This document shows, piece by piece, positions 17,888-27,109 of a stretch of DNA of 64,000 nucleotides; the first letter of the stretch is position 1, and every line of letters begins with the position of its first letter. Origin of the DNA: an uncultured Halomicronema sp. (GTDB taxonomy: Bacteria; Cyanobacteriota; Cyanobacteriia; Phormidesmidales; Phormidesmidaceae). A program made the position numbers and the translations under genes. The stretch lies in contig CALCCA010000115.1 of assembly GCA_937899725.1 (NCBI GenBank), positions 1 to 64,000 of the forward strand. The letters are read 5' to 3'. The notes under the pieces were generated by a model, which saw nothing but the letters and a program-made list of their open reading frames with translations, was not told the DNA's origin and ran no database searches.

Positions 17888-19087
17888 TTATCGATCTGTC
17901 ATTTGTCGCAGATACCAGTTGATGAACTCAGTCACTGATGCCTCCATTGAGGCCGATAAGCGACCGGGCCGATAGGCGGATGAGCAAATCCCCGCATAAT
18001 TGTGCTCACAAATTTGCCAGTCTTGCGCGCTGGTAGCTCGCCAAACGGCGGCGACATCATCCACCGCATAGTCGATGCCTTCAACAGCATCTTGACGGAC
18101 TAAAAAAGCGACATCAATTTGAGTCTCGTGAGCACTTATGGGAATCACCTGCGTGGTCATCGTGTAGTCGACGTTGGCGTGTCCCCAGAAGTTGGGCATG
18201 CCAACCAGTCGCAGACTGCCTACGTCCAGATCGGGCACATCGACCATGGGGGGCGCGGTCAAACGACCATGCAGACTTTCGGTCAGGAAGCCATCGCGCA
18301 GGGGCAACCGCGTGATGCGAAACCAAGACCCATTCGGGAAACTCACCTCGTGTGGACTTAACCCCAGCGTTTGCCACCGCTGATAGGCGGCGGCTCGCGT
18401 TTGTTGAAAGCGAGTATTCCCATTGCGATCGTCTCCAGGTAAGCCCGCATCGTAGTTCGCCAACATGAACTCAGGATGGGCGACCTGACAGTGATAGCAC
18501 TCGCGGTTATTTTCGAGAATCGTTTTCCAGTTGGCCTGCACTCGGTAGCGATCGCGGACAATCACCTTGGCTTGCTCCAGCCGATGGGGCAAAAGTTGAG
18601 GCGCGATCGCGGCGGCAGGCATGACAAAATCAGGCGGCTGGGGCGAGAGACAGACAAAGATCAGTCCCGCCACTTCGCGAATGGCCGCTGATACGAGTGG
18701 ATACTCGTCGCAGGTGAAGTCCTCCATAAACCGAGCGGCTTGGAGCGTGCCGTCGAGCTGATAGACCCAGCCGTGATACGGACACACCAGGGTTTTGACC
18801 CAGCCGCGATCGTGCCAAGCCAGCTTTGAGCCACGATGGCGACAGACGTTGAAGTGGGCTCGTAAGGTGCCATCGCGATCGCGAATCACAATCACCGACT
18901 CGCGCCCAATCGGCAGCGTGAAGTATTGACCGGGCTGGGCCACGTCACAGCTATGACCGGCAAACAGCCATTGAGTGCAAAAAATGGCCTGCATCTCGGT
19001 CTCAAAAATCGTTTGATCCGTATAAAAACCTTGAGGCAGCGTCATTCCGGGCGTGTAGCTATCGACCAAAGCTGTCATTGAGTTCAT
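17888..19087 (-). CDS. Rieske non-heme iron oxygenase alpha subunit (GbcA/choline-monooxygenase-like)
   Basis: The 399-residue protein is an aromatic-ring-hydroxylase-type oxygenase. The Rieske centre is C-R-H (Cys82, His84) plus C-PY-H (Cys102, His105). The mononuclear iron site follows in ENNRECYHCQVAHPE (His199, His204). The E-C-Y-H-C form of this site is typical of the branch that demethylates or hydroxylates quaternary amines (glycine betaine demethylase GbcA, stachydrine demethylase, carnitine and choline monooxygenases). It starts 3 bases after the stop of the sarcosine-oxidase-like gene, so both are in one operon. The electron-donating reductase (GbcB type) is not in the window. Glycine betaine or a related N-methyl amino acid is the inferred substrate; exact chemistry is open. 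Confidence 0.9.
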   Translation of the reverse strand: MNSMTALVDSYTPGMTLPQGFYTDQTIFETEMQAIFCTQWLFAGHSCDVAQPGQYFTLPIGRESVIVIRDRDGTLRAHFNVCRHRGSKLAWHDRGWVKTLVCPYHGWVYQLDGTLQAARFMEDFTCDEYPLVSAAIREVAGLIFVCLSPQPPDFVMPAAAIAPQLLPHRLEQAKVIVRDRYRVQANWKTILENNRECYHCQVAHPEFMLANYDAGLPGDDRNGNTRFQQTRAAAYQRWQTLGLSPHEVSFPNGSWFRITRLPLRDGFLTESLHGRLTAPPMVDVPDLDVGSLRLVGMPNFWGHANVDYTMTTQVIPISAHETQIDVAFLVRQDAVEGIDYAVDDVAAVWRATSAQDWQICEHNYAGICSSAYRPGRLSASMEASVTEFINWYLRQMTDR

Positions 19088-19090
19088 TCT

Positions 19091-20269
19091 TCATACCCTC
19101 AGCGACGGGACAAAATCTTTCTCTAGCAGCGCCGGACGCTGTAATGCGAAAGGTGTTGTGTCGTGTTGAGACACGCCATCAATAGCCAGCTCACTCAAAA
19201 TTTGGCCGATCAGGCTAGCGAACTTGTACGCATGTCCCGCCCCAATGGCGGTTAGGATTTGAGGGTGATCGGGCAGGGCATCGAGAATGAAATCACGGTC
19301 GGGTGGCAGGGTGTAGAGGCAGGTTTTGGTATACAGCTTAGGGCCAACAAAATCAGGAATTTGAGTCTGCAAAAAGTCTTCCAGCTGCTGTTCGCGGCTG
19401 AGGTTGGGCGTAAAGGTGCGGGTCTGTGCGGTGACGGGGTCGCCCGAAGCATCGATCGCCGCCTTGGTCGCGACTTCGCCGTAAATCGGAAACCCGTAAT
19501 AGCTAAAGTCGTCCTTCCACTGGAAAACCGGAAACTGCCCGATGGAGAAGTCCTTTAGGTTCGGGGTGGCATAGTAGGTAACTTGCTCTTGGGTCACCAT
19601 CAGGGGCACCTGCATCCCGATCGAGTCAAGCAGCGTTTGAGTCCAAGCCCCGGCAGTCACAATCAAGCGATTGCAGGTAAACGTGCCCTTCTCGGTTTTG
19701 AGCAGAACGCCTTCACCCAAATGATCGGGCTGAATACTGACGACCGGACACTCGGTCAAGACAGTTGCGCCATAGCTGCGCGCCAGAGAGATGTGGATAG
19801 CGTTGCCTCGCGAAGGGTCAACGATACCGGTGCGTTCTTGATAAAGCGCCACTACCTCAGCCTGAGGCTGAAACTGAGGAAAGCGATCTCGGAGCTCGTC
19901 GGCATCCAAACGCTCGTAGGGAATAGCAGCCCGATCCATCGCCACGGCATAGTCCTCGACGATCTGCCGGTAGGGGCGATCCTGGTAAGCAATCTGTACG
20001 CCGCCGGTCTTCGTCACAGGGGCAATGCCCGATTCGGCCGCGATGGTTTCCCAGGCTTGGTAAGCAAAGGGCGTCAGCCGCGCATATTTTTCCTCATGGT
20101 AGGCCAGCCGAATAATGCGGGAATAGTCTTGAGAGCCACCATTGTGATGAAACAGCGAAAACTGCTCAAGTCCCAAAACGTCAGCGCCGGCACGCTTGGC
20201 TAACCAGTAGAGGGCAGCACTGCCAATGCCCCCGCAGCCCAGAACGATATAGTCAAAACACTTTTTCAT
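19091..20269 (-). CDS. Monomeric sarcosine oxidase-like FAD protein
   Basis: With the start at 20269 the product is 392 residues, the normal length for monomeric sarcosine oxidase and N-methyltryptophan oxidase. The dinucleotide motif GCGGIG lies at 11-16. KTCLYT (Cys317) is the position of the covalent FAD cysteine, and GAGHAYKF near 343-350 carries the conserved lysine of the active site. An upstream in-frame ATG at 20479 would add 70 residues unlike the family. The enzyme oxidises N-methyl groups of secondary amines to formaldehyde and hydrogen peroxide. Paired with the Rieske oxygenase it could finish demethylation of a betaine to glycine. Confidence 0.88.
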   Translation of the reverse strand: MKKCFDYIVLGCGGIGSAALYWLAKRAGADVLGLEQFSLFHHNGGSQDYSRIIRLAYHEEKYARLTPFAYQAWETIAAESGIAPVTKTGGVQIAYQDRPYRQIVEDYAVAMDRAAIPYERLDADELRDRFPQFQPQAEVVALYQERTGIVDPSRGNAIHISLARSYGATVLTECPVVSIQPDHLGEGVLLKTEKGTFTCNRLIVTAGAWTQTLLDSIGMQVPLMVTQEQVTYYATPNLKDFSIGQFPVFQWKDDFSYYGFPIYGEVATKAAIDASGDPVTAQTRTFTPNLSREQQLEDFLQTQIPDFVGPKLYTKTCLYTLPPDRDFILDALPDHPQILTAIGAGHAYKFASLIGQILSELAIDGVSQHDTTPFALQRPALLEKDFVPSLRV

Positions 20270-20526
20270 GCGGCTTAGCTCAACCACGGTAAGAGGGATG
20301 TCGATGGCGGCTGTAGGCTTCATGATAGGCAGGGCGCTAGCGGGTGCCCAGGGTGATCGCGCACAGCATTTTGGGCCGATGACTGTGCAAAGTGTCCAAG
20401 GTTTAATCTGGGTAATGCTTTCCTGAAGCGGCTGGATATGATTGCACTTATCGACCGAGGTGCAGCCGCGATTGTCCATGCTAGGCTGACATCACTAAAG
20501 AACTGCAGAGTGCAAAAAGTTTAGTC

Positions 20527-22017
20527 ATGTGCGGCATCGCCAGCGTTTTTGGGCCGGACGTATCCGCTCGATACGATTTTTCATCAATGCTATCCAGCCT
20601 GGTGCATCGCGGCCCAGACGATACTGGAGTTATTCAGGAAAGTAACTGGGCCTTGGGCCATCAACGCCTCTCCATCGTGGATGTCAAAGGCGGACACCAG
20701 CCAATGCAGGCCGCATCCAAACGACTTTACAGCGTTTGCAATGGCGAGATTTATAACTTTCAGGATCTGCGCTCACGTCACTTCTCAGACTATTCTTTTC
20801 GAACTGCCGCCGACAGCGAGGTGCTTCTACCGCTTTTCCAAACGTTTGGCAAAGACCTGAGCCAATACCTTGATGGGATGTTCAGTTTTGTCGTCAGCGA
20901 TGACAATGAGTGGCTGGCGGGCAGAGATCGTATCGGTATCAAACCGCTGTATTACGGAACAACCGGCGATTCCATTTTCTTTGCCTCAGAACTCAAGGCG
21001 CTGATCAACTGCGCCGAAACAATTCACGAGTTTCCTAACGGTTATTACTACCATTCCCAAGCGGGTCTGGTGCCCTATTATCAGCTGCCTGAGGTGACGA
21101 ATTTCCAGCAAGACGTGGAAACTATCCTCATAGATATTCAGCAAACGCTGGCGAAAAGTGTTCAAAAAAGACTGATGTCTGATGTTCCTGTTGGCGTTTT
21201 TCTAAGTGGCGGACTTGACTCCAGCATCATTGCCGCCTTGATGAAACAGCAGGTTTCAGAGTTACATTCCTTCGCCGTTGGTCTGCCCCATTCCCCCGAT
21301 TTGAAAGCGGCTCGTCTGGTGGCCGAACACCTCGGCACCACGCATCACGAATACGTTTACTCTGAAGCAGAGATGCAGGCTGTTTTGCCTGAGGTCATTT
21401 ACTATTTGGAGTCTTACGATCCCGCTTTGGTGCGCAGTGCCATTCCCTGCTATATCGTGTCTCAGTTGGCGAGTCAGCACGTCAAAGTTGTGCTGAGTGG
21501 GGAAGGCGCTGATGAGCTTTTTGCGGGCTACAGCTACTTTGCTGATTACGACGATCCAGCGGCATTGCATGAGGAGTCAGTGGCTATCCTCCAGGGTCTA
21601 CACAATCTCAACCTGCAGCGGGTAGACCGCATGACGATGGCCCATAGTTTGGAGGGGAGAGTGCCGTTTTTGGATGTTGACTTTATCGAATGCTGCCTCC
21701 AGATTGATCCTCAGCTCAAGCTTTATTCGACCTTTGGGAGCGAAAAATGGTTGCTGCGTAAAGCGTTTGAAGATCTGCTACCCAAAGAAATTGTTTGGCG
21801 CGACAAGATGGAATTTGCCCAAGGATGTGCTTCTTCAGGCGTATTGGAAAAACACGCTGAGGTGGCTATTTCTCAACAAGATTTAGCTGACGCGATCGCT
21901 CAAGGCTTGCCCGTCAGTAGTCAAGAGGAATTGCTTTACTACCGCATTTTTCAAAAGCATTTTCCTCATCCAGATGCGGCTAGAGTCATCGGCAGATGGG
22001 GTGGAACGCTGCATTAA
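20527..22017 (+). CDS. asnB: Asparagine synthase (glutamine-hydrolysing)
   Basis: AsnB makes asparagine from aspartate, ATP and glutamine. The N-terminal class II amidotransferase domain starts MCGIASVFG with catalytic Cys2, then HRGPDD, LGHQRLSIVD and NGEIYN. The synthetase domain from about residue 210 carries the PP-loop FLSGGLDSS and the SGEGADELFAGY segment. At 496 residues it is shorter than the usual 550-640, mostly through trimmed loops and C-terminus, so a related amidotransferase specificity is possible. It is divergent from the sarcosine-oxidase-like gene. Its stop codon lies inside the left arm of a 28-bp perfect hairpin. Confidence 0.88.
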   Translation: MCGIASVFGPDVSARYDFSSMLSSLVHRGPDDTGVIQESNWALGHQRLSIVDVKGGHQPMQAASKRLYSVCNGEIYNFQDLRSRHFSDYSFRTAADSEVLLPLFQTFGKDLSQYLDGMFSFVVSDDNEWLAGRDRIGIKPLYYGTTGDSIFFASELKALINCAETIHEFPNGYYYHSQAGLVPYYQLPEVTNFQQDVETILIDIQQTLAKSVQKRLMSDVPVGVFLSGGLDSSIIAALMKQQVSELHSFAVGLPHSPDLKAARLVAEHLGTTHHEYVYSEAEMQAVLPEVIYYLESYDPALVRSAIPCYIVSQLASQHVKVVLSGEGADELFAGYSYFADYDDPAALHEESVAILQGLHNLNLQRVDRMTMAHSLEGRVPFLDVDFIECCLQIDPQLKLYSTFGSEKWLLRKAFEDLLPKEIVWRDKMEFAQGCASSGVLEKHAEVAISQQDLADAIAQGLPVSSQEELLYYRIFQKHFPHPDAARVIGRWGGTLH

Positions 22018-22067
22018 CAGAGTTTGTCCTGCCCTGGCCGGGCAGGACAAACTCTGTTAATGCAGCG
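22007..22067. terminator. 28-bp perfect hairpin spanning the asnB stop codon
   Basis: The left arm (22007-22034) and right arm (22040-22067) are exact reverse complements over 28 bases with a 5-base loop TGGCC. The TAA stop of asnB (22015-22017) is in the left arm, so the last codons of the gene are mirrored in the untranslated region. There is no T-run, so it is not a textbook intrinsic terminator. It lies between convergent genes and could work in both directions or affect mRNA stability. Confidence 0.75.
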
Positions 22068-22461
22068 GCACCAGAATGGTTTTCCAGCTTAGAAAGCATA
22101 GCCTCAACAGGCACTTGATACTCTTTGGGAGACAAGGGGAAACGCGCCTTCAACAAACCCCATAGACTCAGGCTTGCCCCACAGACTTACAACTGGACAC
22201 GGTTCGATTTGACCGCTGTCGGATGGGCAATTGATGACAGCCTCTAACTTGTACGAATTAACGATTATTTGACTGGTCTGATGTTCCTACCTAGTCATCT
22301 CATCTGTATCGATGGGCGCACCCACATGTGTCTGTCTCGCAGGGCACCTCTCTCTTTAATTTTGAAATCACCCCAAAGAGAGAGATGCCGTCGTGAGTCA
22401 ACGCAATTGCGTAGCGATAACTCATCAGGAAATCAAGCAATACTTTTGACGCATCGAGAAG

Positions 22462-22564
22462 ATATAGCAGAAGTCGGAATTCAGAAGTCGGAATTCGGAA
22501 TTAAAAAACTGATCGGATGGTGATTTCAGCCATCTGGGGTGACCTAATCAAACTGCGGCTTGCT
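22462..22564 (+). repeat. Dispersed repeat C, copy 1, in the 22068-22739 gap
   Basis: These 103 bases match the reverse complement of 34430-34532 along the whole length: ATATAGCAGAAG, GCAGAAGTCGGAA-like tandem units, GATGGTG(A/C)TTTCAG, GGTGACCT(A/G)ATCAAACTGCGGCTTGCT. The 5' part is itself a tandem of AGAAGTCGGAATTC. The other copy abuts a RAYT transposase fragment. The remainder of the 670-base gap holds no recognisable gene; an 84-codon frame overlapping the repeat is not believed. Confidence 0.75.
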
Positions 22565-22739
22565 GATCGCCGCGCTGCAAGCATATCTAGAACGGCATAG
22601 AGAAAGGTTCAGGCTGTCATCACCCCCTCAATGATCTGGATGTTGACGGCGATTCGTCAGTAGATAACCGCTCATCACTGCAGAAATTCAGAGTGAGGCC
22701 ACATCCTCATATCCATGGTGCATCCCGAATTTCGCTGCT

Positions 22740-23732
22740 CTAGATATCGCTTTCGCCTTCAAACAGCGTTTCAAGCGGTTGAGCGTTGATATGACAAACC
22801 TCCTGCAGGTAGCGAGAGAGCACGTCATTTTGGCCATGGGTCACGTAAACCTGGCTCGCCCCTGTGGCTTTTACCGTATTGATTAGGCCCGACCAATCTG
22901 CATGGTCTGACAGCACAAACCCCCGTTCGTAACCCCGCCGCCGTCGCGCCCCGCGCACCGCCATCCACCCAGATGCAAAGGCCGTTTGCGGCGACTTAAA
23001 CCGCTTCATCCAGCTTGAGCGATGACCTGACGGCGGGGCCAGTACCAGGTCGCCAGTATATTGATGGCTTTTGGGCATGTCGGCGGTGTTGACCGTGGGC
23101 AACATCTGAACGCCTTGCTCACGATAGATGTCGTTGAGGTGGGCGATCGCCCCATGCACGTACACCGTCTGATCGGTGAATTTGGTTAGTTCGCTCAGCA
23201 CCCGCTGCGCCTTCCCAAAGGCATAGCAAAAGAGAATGGAGGGGCGATCGCGGTCGGTTTGCCACCAGTCGTAAATCCGGCGAGCGGTTTCTTCACCCGT
23301 GTCCCATTTGTAAATCGGCAGGCCAAATGTGGCTTCGGTAATAAAGGCGTCACAGGGTACGACTTCAAACGGTTCGCAGGTTGGGTCGGCACAGCGTTTG
23401 TAGTCGCCTGACACCACCCATACCTCATCCTGATGCTCCACCCGGATCTGCGCCGAGCCCAGTACGTGCCCAGCAGGATGAAACGAGACCCACGTGTCGC
23501 CGTATTTCAACTTTTCGCCATACTGCACGCCCTGCAGCGCGATCGCCTCACCGAGACGCTTGCGCAACACCCCGGCGGCACTGGCCATCGCCACGTAATG
23601 CTCAGAGCCCGACCGGGCATGGTCGGCATGGGCATGGGTAATCAGCGCCGTCTCTACGGGCCGCCACGGATCAATGTAAAATCCCCCCGCTTCGCAATAG
23701 AGACCTTCGGGCCGAACGGTAATTAGAGACAT
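22740..23732 (-). CDS. Ligase-associated-type MBL-fold DNA exonuclease
   Basis: The 330-residue protein is a metallo-beta-lactamase-fold nuclease of the beta-CASP-like group often annotated as ligase-associated DNA exonuclease. The metal site is the HAHADH motif (His33, His35, Asp37, His38), followed by PAGHVLGSAQI near residue 86, SGDYKR near 109 and the C-terminal LSDHADW and VTHGQ segments. In many bacteria this gene lies beside an ATP-dependent DNA ligase and an Lhr-type helicase in a repair operon. Here it stands alone. The function in end processing is inferred from the family. Confidence 0.88.
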   Translation of the reverse strand: MSLITVRPEGLYCEAGGFYIDPWRPVETALITHAHADHARSGSEHYVAMASAAGVLRKRLGEAIALQGVQYGEKLKYGDTWVSFHPAGHVLGSAQIRVEHQDEVWVVSGDYKRCADPTCEPFEVVPCDAFITEATFGLPIYKWDTGEETARRIYDWWQTDRDRPSILFCYAFGKAQRVLSELTKFTDQTVYVHGAIAHLNDIYREQGVQMLPTVNTADMPKSHQYTGDLVLAPPSGHRSSWMKRFKSPQTAFASGWMAVRGARRRRGYERGFVLSDHADWSGLINTVKATGASQVYVTHGQNDVLSRYLQEVCHINAQPLETLFEGESDI

Positions 23733-24138
23733 GACGCCAGGTAAGCAAAAGTATGGTGACAGCAGCGCGATCGCGGTTCAGGGGTGCCCATGGTTCGCTT
23801 TGGCACAGCCACTTGAAGGCTGAGTATGGCTGTGCCCGCTCCGCCAACCTTGCTAGGGGCTAAATCCGTTAATCGCGCATGATTTAGCATGTCACTGATA
23901 ACCGTCCTATAGAACGTTGAGGTCAAACCAGCAGGCTCCTGAGCCGACAAGCGCTATGCTCAGCGTAAAACAGGTTTCCCTGGCGTGGGGGCATCGCCTC
24001 GGCCTGAGCGTTCCATCGGTTGAATGAGGTTGGCGCTGCCAACAGCGACGGCGAGCCTCATGATTCGCCCTAGTTCAATGCACCGCATCCGTCTACCCGC
24101 TGGACTATCGTGGTGCACCCAGCCCGCGCAATCAGGCC
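23733..24138. other. Intergenic gap; nothing recognised
   Basis: The 406 bases between two minus-strand genes contain only short unsupported frames. A stretch on the minus strand near 24060-24130 looks faintly tRNA-like (a possible D-arm) but lacks a T-loop consensus and acceptor pairing. Confidence 0.4.
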
Positions 24139-25212
24139 TCAACGGCGGCTACCAGCAGAAACTGAGTGATTGACCGGCGCAGGACTTTTTGTCGCGGGGG
24201 GCTGCCGAGTTTGTTCGACTTCACCATGCTGCTTTAAGAGCGCCGCCACCTTTTTGCGAATCATCACGCCTGGGCGATCGGTCAGCATGTGTTCTTCTTG
24301 GCTGGGGCTCAGGGGCACATCGTAATCAGTGGATTCGAGGATCTGTTTGTCTTCGAGGGTGACGGCGCGATCAAAGGCAATCACGTCTTGGGCCGGGGTC
24401 TCTGCTTCCGTGTCGTTGCGTACGCAAAACTGCACCATCTGAGACACGCGATCGCTGATCGGCGTCATCGTGTTCACAACGATGTGCTCCAACCCATTGG
24501 GATAAATGATTTTCAATTTGATGGTAAAGGGCATAAACCAGTCCATCTCTAGGGTGCGAACCGTGCCCCCGGCGTCCATTTTGAGATTTTTTTGCTGCTG
24601 CTCCGGATTGACTACGCCCAGCAGCCCCCGCACCCGAATGCCATAGTCAGTGTCCTCAATCTCTAGCGAATCGGGCACCGGATGCTCTTCGCTGCCAAAG
24701 GTTGCCGTATGTACAAAAGTGGGATGGGCTAAATCCAGCTCGTTTTCCATCACCCGCAGCCCGGCTGTTTGCCAGGGCTCATAAAATTCGTGAATGAGCC
24801 GATAGTCTGAACTTGCCGTTTCATCAATGGGGGGAATGTCGGCAATCGGTTCTGCAAGACAGACCCACACATAGCCATAGCGCTCGGTGCAGCGATAGGC
24901 TGGCACCCGATAGTTGGCTGGAATCGTCTTGTCGGCACCCAGCTGCGGCACATGCACACAGGCCCCTGTGGCATCAAATTGCCAACCGTGATAAGGGCAG
25001 CGAATATGCCCCTGATCGACACAGCCGAGGGAAAGCTTGGCTGTGCGGTGACAGCAGCGATCGCGGGCGGCGGCGGGCTGGCCTGCACCGTCGAGCCATA
25101 GCACCAAAGGCTCCCCCAACAGCTCAAAAGACTGAGGCCCGGCTTTCAAAGACTCGCAAAGAACGACGGGATACCAAAACTGACGAAAAACCGGCTGCTG
25201 GGTAACTAACAT
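24139..25212 (-). CDS. Rieske oxygenase of the pheophorbide a oxygenase/cell-death-suppressor type
   Basis: The 357-residue protein has a Rieske domain at its N-terminus, C-C-H (Cys53, His55) and CPYHGW (Cys72, His75), and a mononuclear iron site ENELDLAHPTFVH (His163, His168). The early domain start (FWYPVVLCESL) and the LDLAHPTFVH form resemble the PaO/Lls1/Tic55 branch found in cyanobacteria and chloroplasts, which act on chlorophyll breakdown products or related compounds. It is distinct from the ECYHC-type oxygenase at 18 kb. The basic, Pro-rich C-terminal tail (about 325-357) looks disordered. Substrate is not predictable from sequence. Confidence 0.85.
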   Translation of the reverse strand: MLVTQQPVFRQFWYPVVLCESLKAGPQSFELLGEPLVLWLDGAGQPAAARDRCCHRTAKLSLGCVDQGHIRCPYHGWQFDATGACVHVPQLGADKTIPANYRVPAYRCTERYGYVWVCLAEPIADIPPIDETASSDYRLIHEFYEPWQTAGLRVMENELDLAHPTFVHTATFGSEEHPVPDSLEIEDTDYGIRVRGLLGVVNPEQQQKNLKMDAGGTVRTLEMDWFMPFTIKLKIIYPNGLEHIVVNTMTPISDRVSQMVQFCVRNDTEAETPAQDVIAFDRAVTLEDKQILESTDYDVPLSPSQEEHMLTDRPGVMIRKKVAALLKQHGEVEQTRQPPATKSPAPVNHSVSAGSRR

Positions 25213-25450
25213 AGATATCGCTTCAAGGACCCTTTGAAGACTGTATACAAAGACGGCGTAGTGATTGTTGTATCTACCTCTACGATTTGCCCGCTATGGG
25301 GCGTGATTAACCGGGAGTGATCACCAGTCTGACCGGAACTTTGGCAATCGTTCGAATCGCATGAATTTTCGTGAACTTGGGCCGATGGATGATGGCGATT
25401 GCGGCTCGGAGCTGGCACCCATTCATCACTCATATCTCTGATGCCTGGCA

Positions 25451-25573
25451 AGTCAGTAGCCATCAATAAACACTGCTGTGGGGGGGGGGGCGACAGCCCA
25501 ACGCACCGCCGGAGTGGGCTTTGGGGCGTCACGCTAGGCGATGACACACCCGATGATAATTAGGGCTTTCTAC
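25451..25573 (+). repeat. Dispersed repeat D, copy 1, in the 25213-25897 gap
   Basis: About 123 bases align with 49649-49776: GTAGCCATCAATAAACA(C/T)TGCTG, GACAGCCCAACGCAC, GTGGGCTTTGG, GCGTCACGCTAGGCGATGACAC, and AGGGCTTTCT(A/C)CTGATTA. A third, shorter copy is on the opposite strand at 27966-28016. This copy contains an 11-base G-run (25480-25490) where the other copy has mixed sequence. The rest of the 685-base gap has no clear gene. Confidence 0.75.
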
Positions 25574-25897
25574 TGATTATCGCGCGCCGCTACTCGACTC
25601 GGTGAACCGCAGGCACCGGCCAAGCGACGCTCCCTAACTGTGGTCAAAACCGTGCCGCGATTGCCGTCGCCCATGCCATCCCTGTTCTCGTTTGCCGACT
25701 CCTCTCGTAGAAAACTGTATCCAGACCTCAGGGCCAACTATTTTGATGAGTTAGAACCCAGCGTCCCACGCTGACAATCGGCACCGGTGCCCTGATGGGG
25801 ATAACTGCGGTCATCGAATTAACGATTTGCCAGGCAAATTTTCCTGAAGGAGCCGCCGCCGCCGCGTCAAAGGAAACATGCTGCACGGTGGCCCACA

Positions 25898-27109
25898 ATG
25901 AGTGCTGAAGTTTGCTTACTTTTAATCCAATCTTTGACAGGAGACTGCGAACCTCCTGTCACGCCAGAATCCGGTTCGATGGCGGCGATCGCGGCCCAGC
26001 CAGCAATTGACGAGACCGTGACGGCAACAACGGCGGCGGGGGCGATCGCTCCGGCTGAGTCGCCAACTACACCTCGATTTGGTGAACTGTGTGCCGGAGC
26101 CCATGCCGCGCGTTTGGCAGTTTGTGCGGTACCGTCTCAGGCGCAACAAAGCTGGACGGCGCCCCGCTCCATGCCGTCCTCCCCGGCGGTGATTACGCTG
26201 GAGAGGGGGCAACCAGCCGCGGCGCCCTCGGCGACACCCCAACCAGCGGTTTCAGTTGCGCCCGCGCCCGCGGTGACGACACCCGTCGCCCTCGATATTC
26301 CTGAGGTGCCCCGAGCAGTACCTTTACCGGCGGCGCAGCTGCCTCAGTTCAGTTTGCCGGTGGAGGTTGCTGCCGTCTCGCCCCGACCGGCACGGGTGGC
26401 GGGTCGCCGTCCAGGTTCGGGGTCGCAGCTGTATGTGCAGCGACTGTTGGCTTTGCGATCGGGGCGTTCTTACACGCGGTTGTCACCCGACGCCTATGCC
26501 GACCAGTGGAATCAAGCGACCCGCCAGCCCACCTACCAAGACTGGCAGCGTTTGTTAGCTCAAGAAGCGCGGGCGATCGCGGGCGGCCAGGGCAGTAATC
26601 GCTTAGAGGTGGTGGTGGGGGATTCCTTCGGGTTGTGGTTGCCGCCGGACCTGCTGCCGCGCGATCGCCTCTGGCTCAACCAAAGCATTTCGGGCGATAC
26701 GACGGCGGGCATCCTGCAGCGGATTTCGACCTTTGCCAATACGCGGGCGACAACGATTCATTTGATGGCGGGCGCGAATGATCTCAAAAACGGCGTCCCA
26801 GAGGCGCAAATTGCCTATAACCTGCGGCAAACCGTGCGCCAACTCCGCCAGCAGCACCCCCAGGCGCAGATCGTCGTGTATTCGGTGCTGCCCACCCGCC
26901 GGGCTGAAATCTCGAATGACCGGGTGCGATCGCTCAATGCTCGCCTGGCCTCGATCTCCCAGCAAGATCGGGTCGAGTTTCGCAACGTACATCCCCGGTT
27001 TCAAGACGAGCAGGGGCATCTGCGCCCTGACCTAACGACAGACGGTTTGCATTTGAACGCTCAGGGCTATGCCGTCTGGCAGCGCGCTATCTTGGCCCGC
27101 GCTTGGTAA
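25898..27109 (+). CDS. SGNH/GDSL-type hydrolase with Pro/Ala-rich N-terminus
   Basis: The C-terminal domain (about 235-403) is an SGNH-fold esterase or lipase. Block I is VVGDSFG with catalytic Ser243, block II has Gly266 in SISGDTT, block III is GAND (Asn294), and block V is DGLHLN with Asp382 and His385. The preceding 230 residues are low-complexity Ala/Pro/Thr sequence, suggesting a surface-exposed or secreted spacer, though no clean signal peptide is visible; the start may be misplaced. The catalytic set is complete, so it should be active. The substrate, perhaps acylated polysaccharide, is unknown. Confidence 0.87.
   Translation: MSAEVCLLLIQSLTGDCEPPVTPESGSMAAIAAQPAIDETVTATTAAGAIAPAESPTTPRFGELCAGAHAARLAVCAVPSQAQQSWTAPRSMPSSPAVITLERGQPAAAPSATPQPAVSVAPAPAVTTPVALDIPEVPRAVPLPAAQLPQFSLPVEVAAVSPRPARVAGRRPGSGSQLYVQRLLALRSGRSYTRLSPDAYADQWNQATRQPTYQDWQRLLAQEARAIAGGQGSNRLEVVVGDSFGLWLPPDLLPRDRLWLNQSISGDTTAGILQRISTFANTRATTIHLMAGANDLKNGVPEAQIAYNLRQTVRQLRQQHPQAQIVVYSVLPTRRAEISNDRVRSLNARLASISQQDRVEFRNVHPRFQDEQGHLRPDLTTDGLHLNAQGYAVWQRAILARAW

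Noticed and set aside
22269-22523. 84-codon frame downstream of asnB
   Set aside because: It runs through repeat C, whose tandem units create the open frame.
24060-24130. Faint tRNA-like segment on the minus strand
   Set aside because: No T-loop consensus and no acceptor stem pairing could be found.
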